Positions 63,405 to 64,000 of a stretch of 64,000 bases of DNA are shown here, in pieces (the first letter of the stretch is position 1; every line of letters starts with the position of its first letter). Origin of the DNA: Sycobia sp. Sy_11 (Eukaryota; Arthropoda; Insecta; Hymenoptera; Epichrysomallidae); contig JACCIC010000221.1 in the NCBI GenBank assembly GCA_018907035.1, forward strand, positions 197,501 to 261,500, written 5' to 3'. Below the pieces are notes generated by a model. That model saw nothing but the letters and a program-made list of their open reading frames with translations, had not been told where the DNA came from and searched no databases. The position numbers and the translations under genes were made by a program.

Positions 63405-64000
63405 ACTTCCGCGACATAATATATGTGTATATGTATATATATATAACAAAAAATATATAAAAAATCGCCCACTACTTGCTTTTTTCGTTTCGTTTTTGTT
63501 TTTGTTTTTGTTTTTTTTTTGTCTTATATTTCAAATTGGCAAATAAACGATATTTCATGAATAAAACAAAATTAACGTACAGAATATAGTATTTATCTGT
63601 CGCTTATATTGACTGCGCTTGTTTGCCTATGTGTATGCAGTATGCGCACTAACCCATGCATCACTTTTGCCGAGCCATGCGTGCATAAAAAATGGACTTA
63701 TCGATCAATAGAAATTGAAAATTTATGAAATTGGGTTTTCATTGATAAAAAATGAATTTATTATAAAAATTTATTATAAAAAATTAATTAAAGGAATTAC
63801 AAATTGTTGTTTAGTTTTATTACAATCCTCGATAAATTTTAAAAAGTATAAGTTTAGAAAAAAAACTTCCTCTTTGAGTTTTCTGATTATCTTGAAAATT
63901 ACGGCGCTGGCATATAGAAGAAAAAAAACGTTTGGGTGAACAAAAACGATGTATTGGTTAAATATAAAAAGCTTTTAATTGAATAACAAAAATTCGACAG
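63405..64000. other. 3' flank of the PTTH-like gene
   Basis: AT-rich with T runs. AATAAA at 63542-63547, about 140 bp after the stop, is the likely polyadenylation signal. Nothing else is recognisable to the window end. Confidence 0.55.

Overview
This is nuclear DNA of an insect, most probably a hymenopteran. The genes have short introns with GT..AG ends, there are no operons or ribosome-binding sites, and the intergenic DNA is very AT-rich with long (TA)n arrays. Two genes are arthropod-type peptide hormones: an orcokinin precursor and a PTTH/Trunk-family cystine-knot hormone. Assignment to Hymenoptera is an inference from overall character and is not proven.

Layout. 1-4.0 kb: GC-rich stretches interrupted by about a dozen (TA)n arrays, with no gene I can support. 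4.0-8.4 kb: AT-rich and empty, apart from a short duplicate of the 3' coding end of the next gene. 8.4-22.4 kb: a compact gene cluster of SLC35G1-like transporter (-), ITFG1/TIP/LINKIN (+), Cdk5 (-) and an unrecognised 250-residue single-pass membrane coiled-coil protein (+). Every exon junction of these four genes could be phased by hand. SLC35G1/ITFG1 are divergent, ITFG1/Cdk5 converge tail to tail, and Cdk5/the coiled-coil gene are divergent. 22.4-27.1 kb: AT-rich intergenic DNA with a TA-flanked MITE-like element and one isolated GC island. 27.2-49.9 kb: the orcokinin gene (-), four coding exons spread over 22.7 kb, with its signal peptide at 49.8 kb and nine dibasic-flanked peptides in the last exon. 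Its introns hold GC islands, microsatellites and MITE-like sequence. 49.9-60.8 kb: repeat-rich DNA with (TA)n arrays, a roughly 430-bp-arm inverted repeat at 53.05-54.92 kb and a small candidate 3'-terminal exon on the minus strand at 58.0 kb. 60.8-63.4 kb: the C-terminal three exons of a PTTH/Trunk-like hormone (+), whose first intron in the window carries a decayed, internally deleted mariner with 30-bp terminal repeats and a TA duplication.

Functional reading. The 8-22 kb genes look like housekeeping or neuronal genes and sit in a region almost free of (TA)n arrays. The 27-63 kb part holds two secreted-peptide genes, one for a neuropeptide and one for a developmental hormone, in large repeat-filled territory. 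The observations that most deserve checking are the loss of the last cysteine of the terminal CxC pair in the PTTH-like protein, the two strongly diverged paracopies in orcokinin, the unrecognised membrane coiled-coil protein, and the long inverted repeat as a possible hairpin-RNA source.
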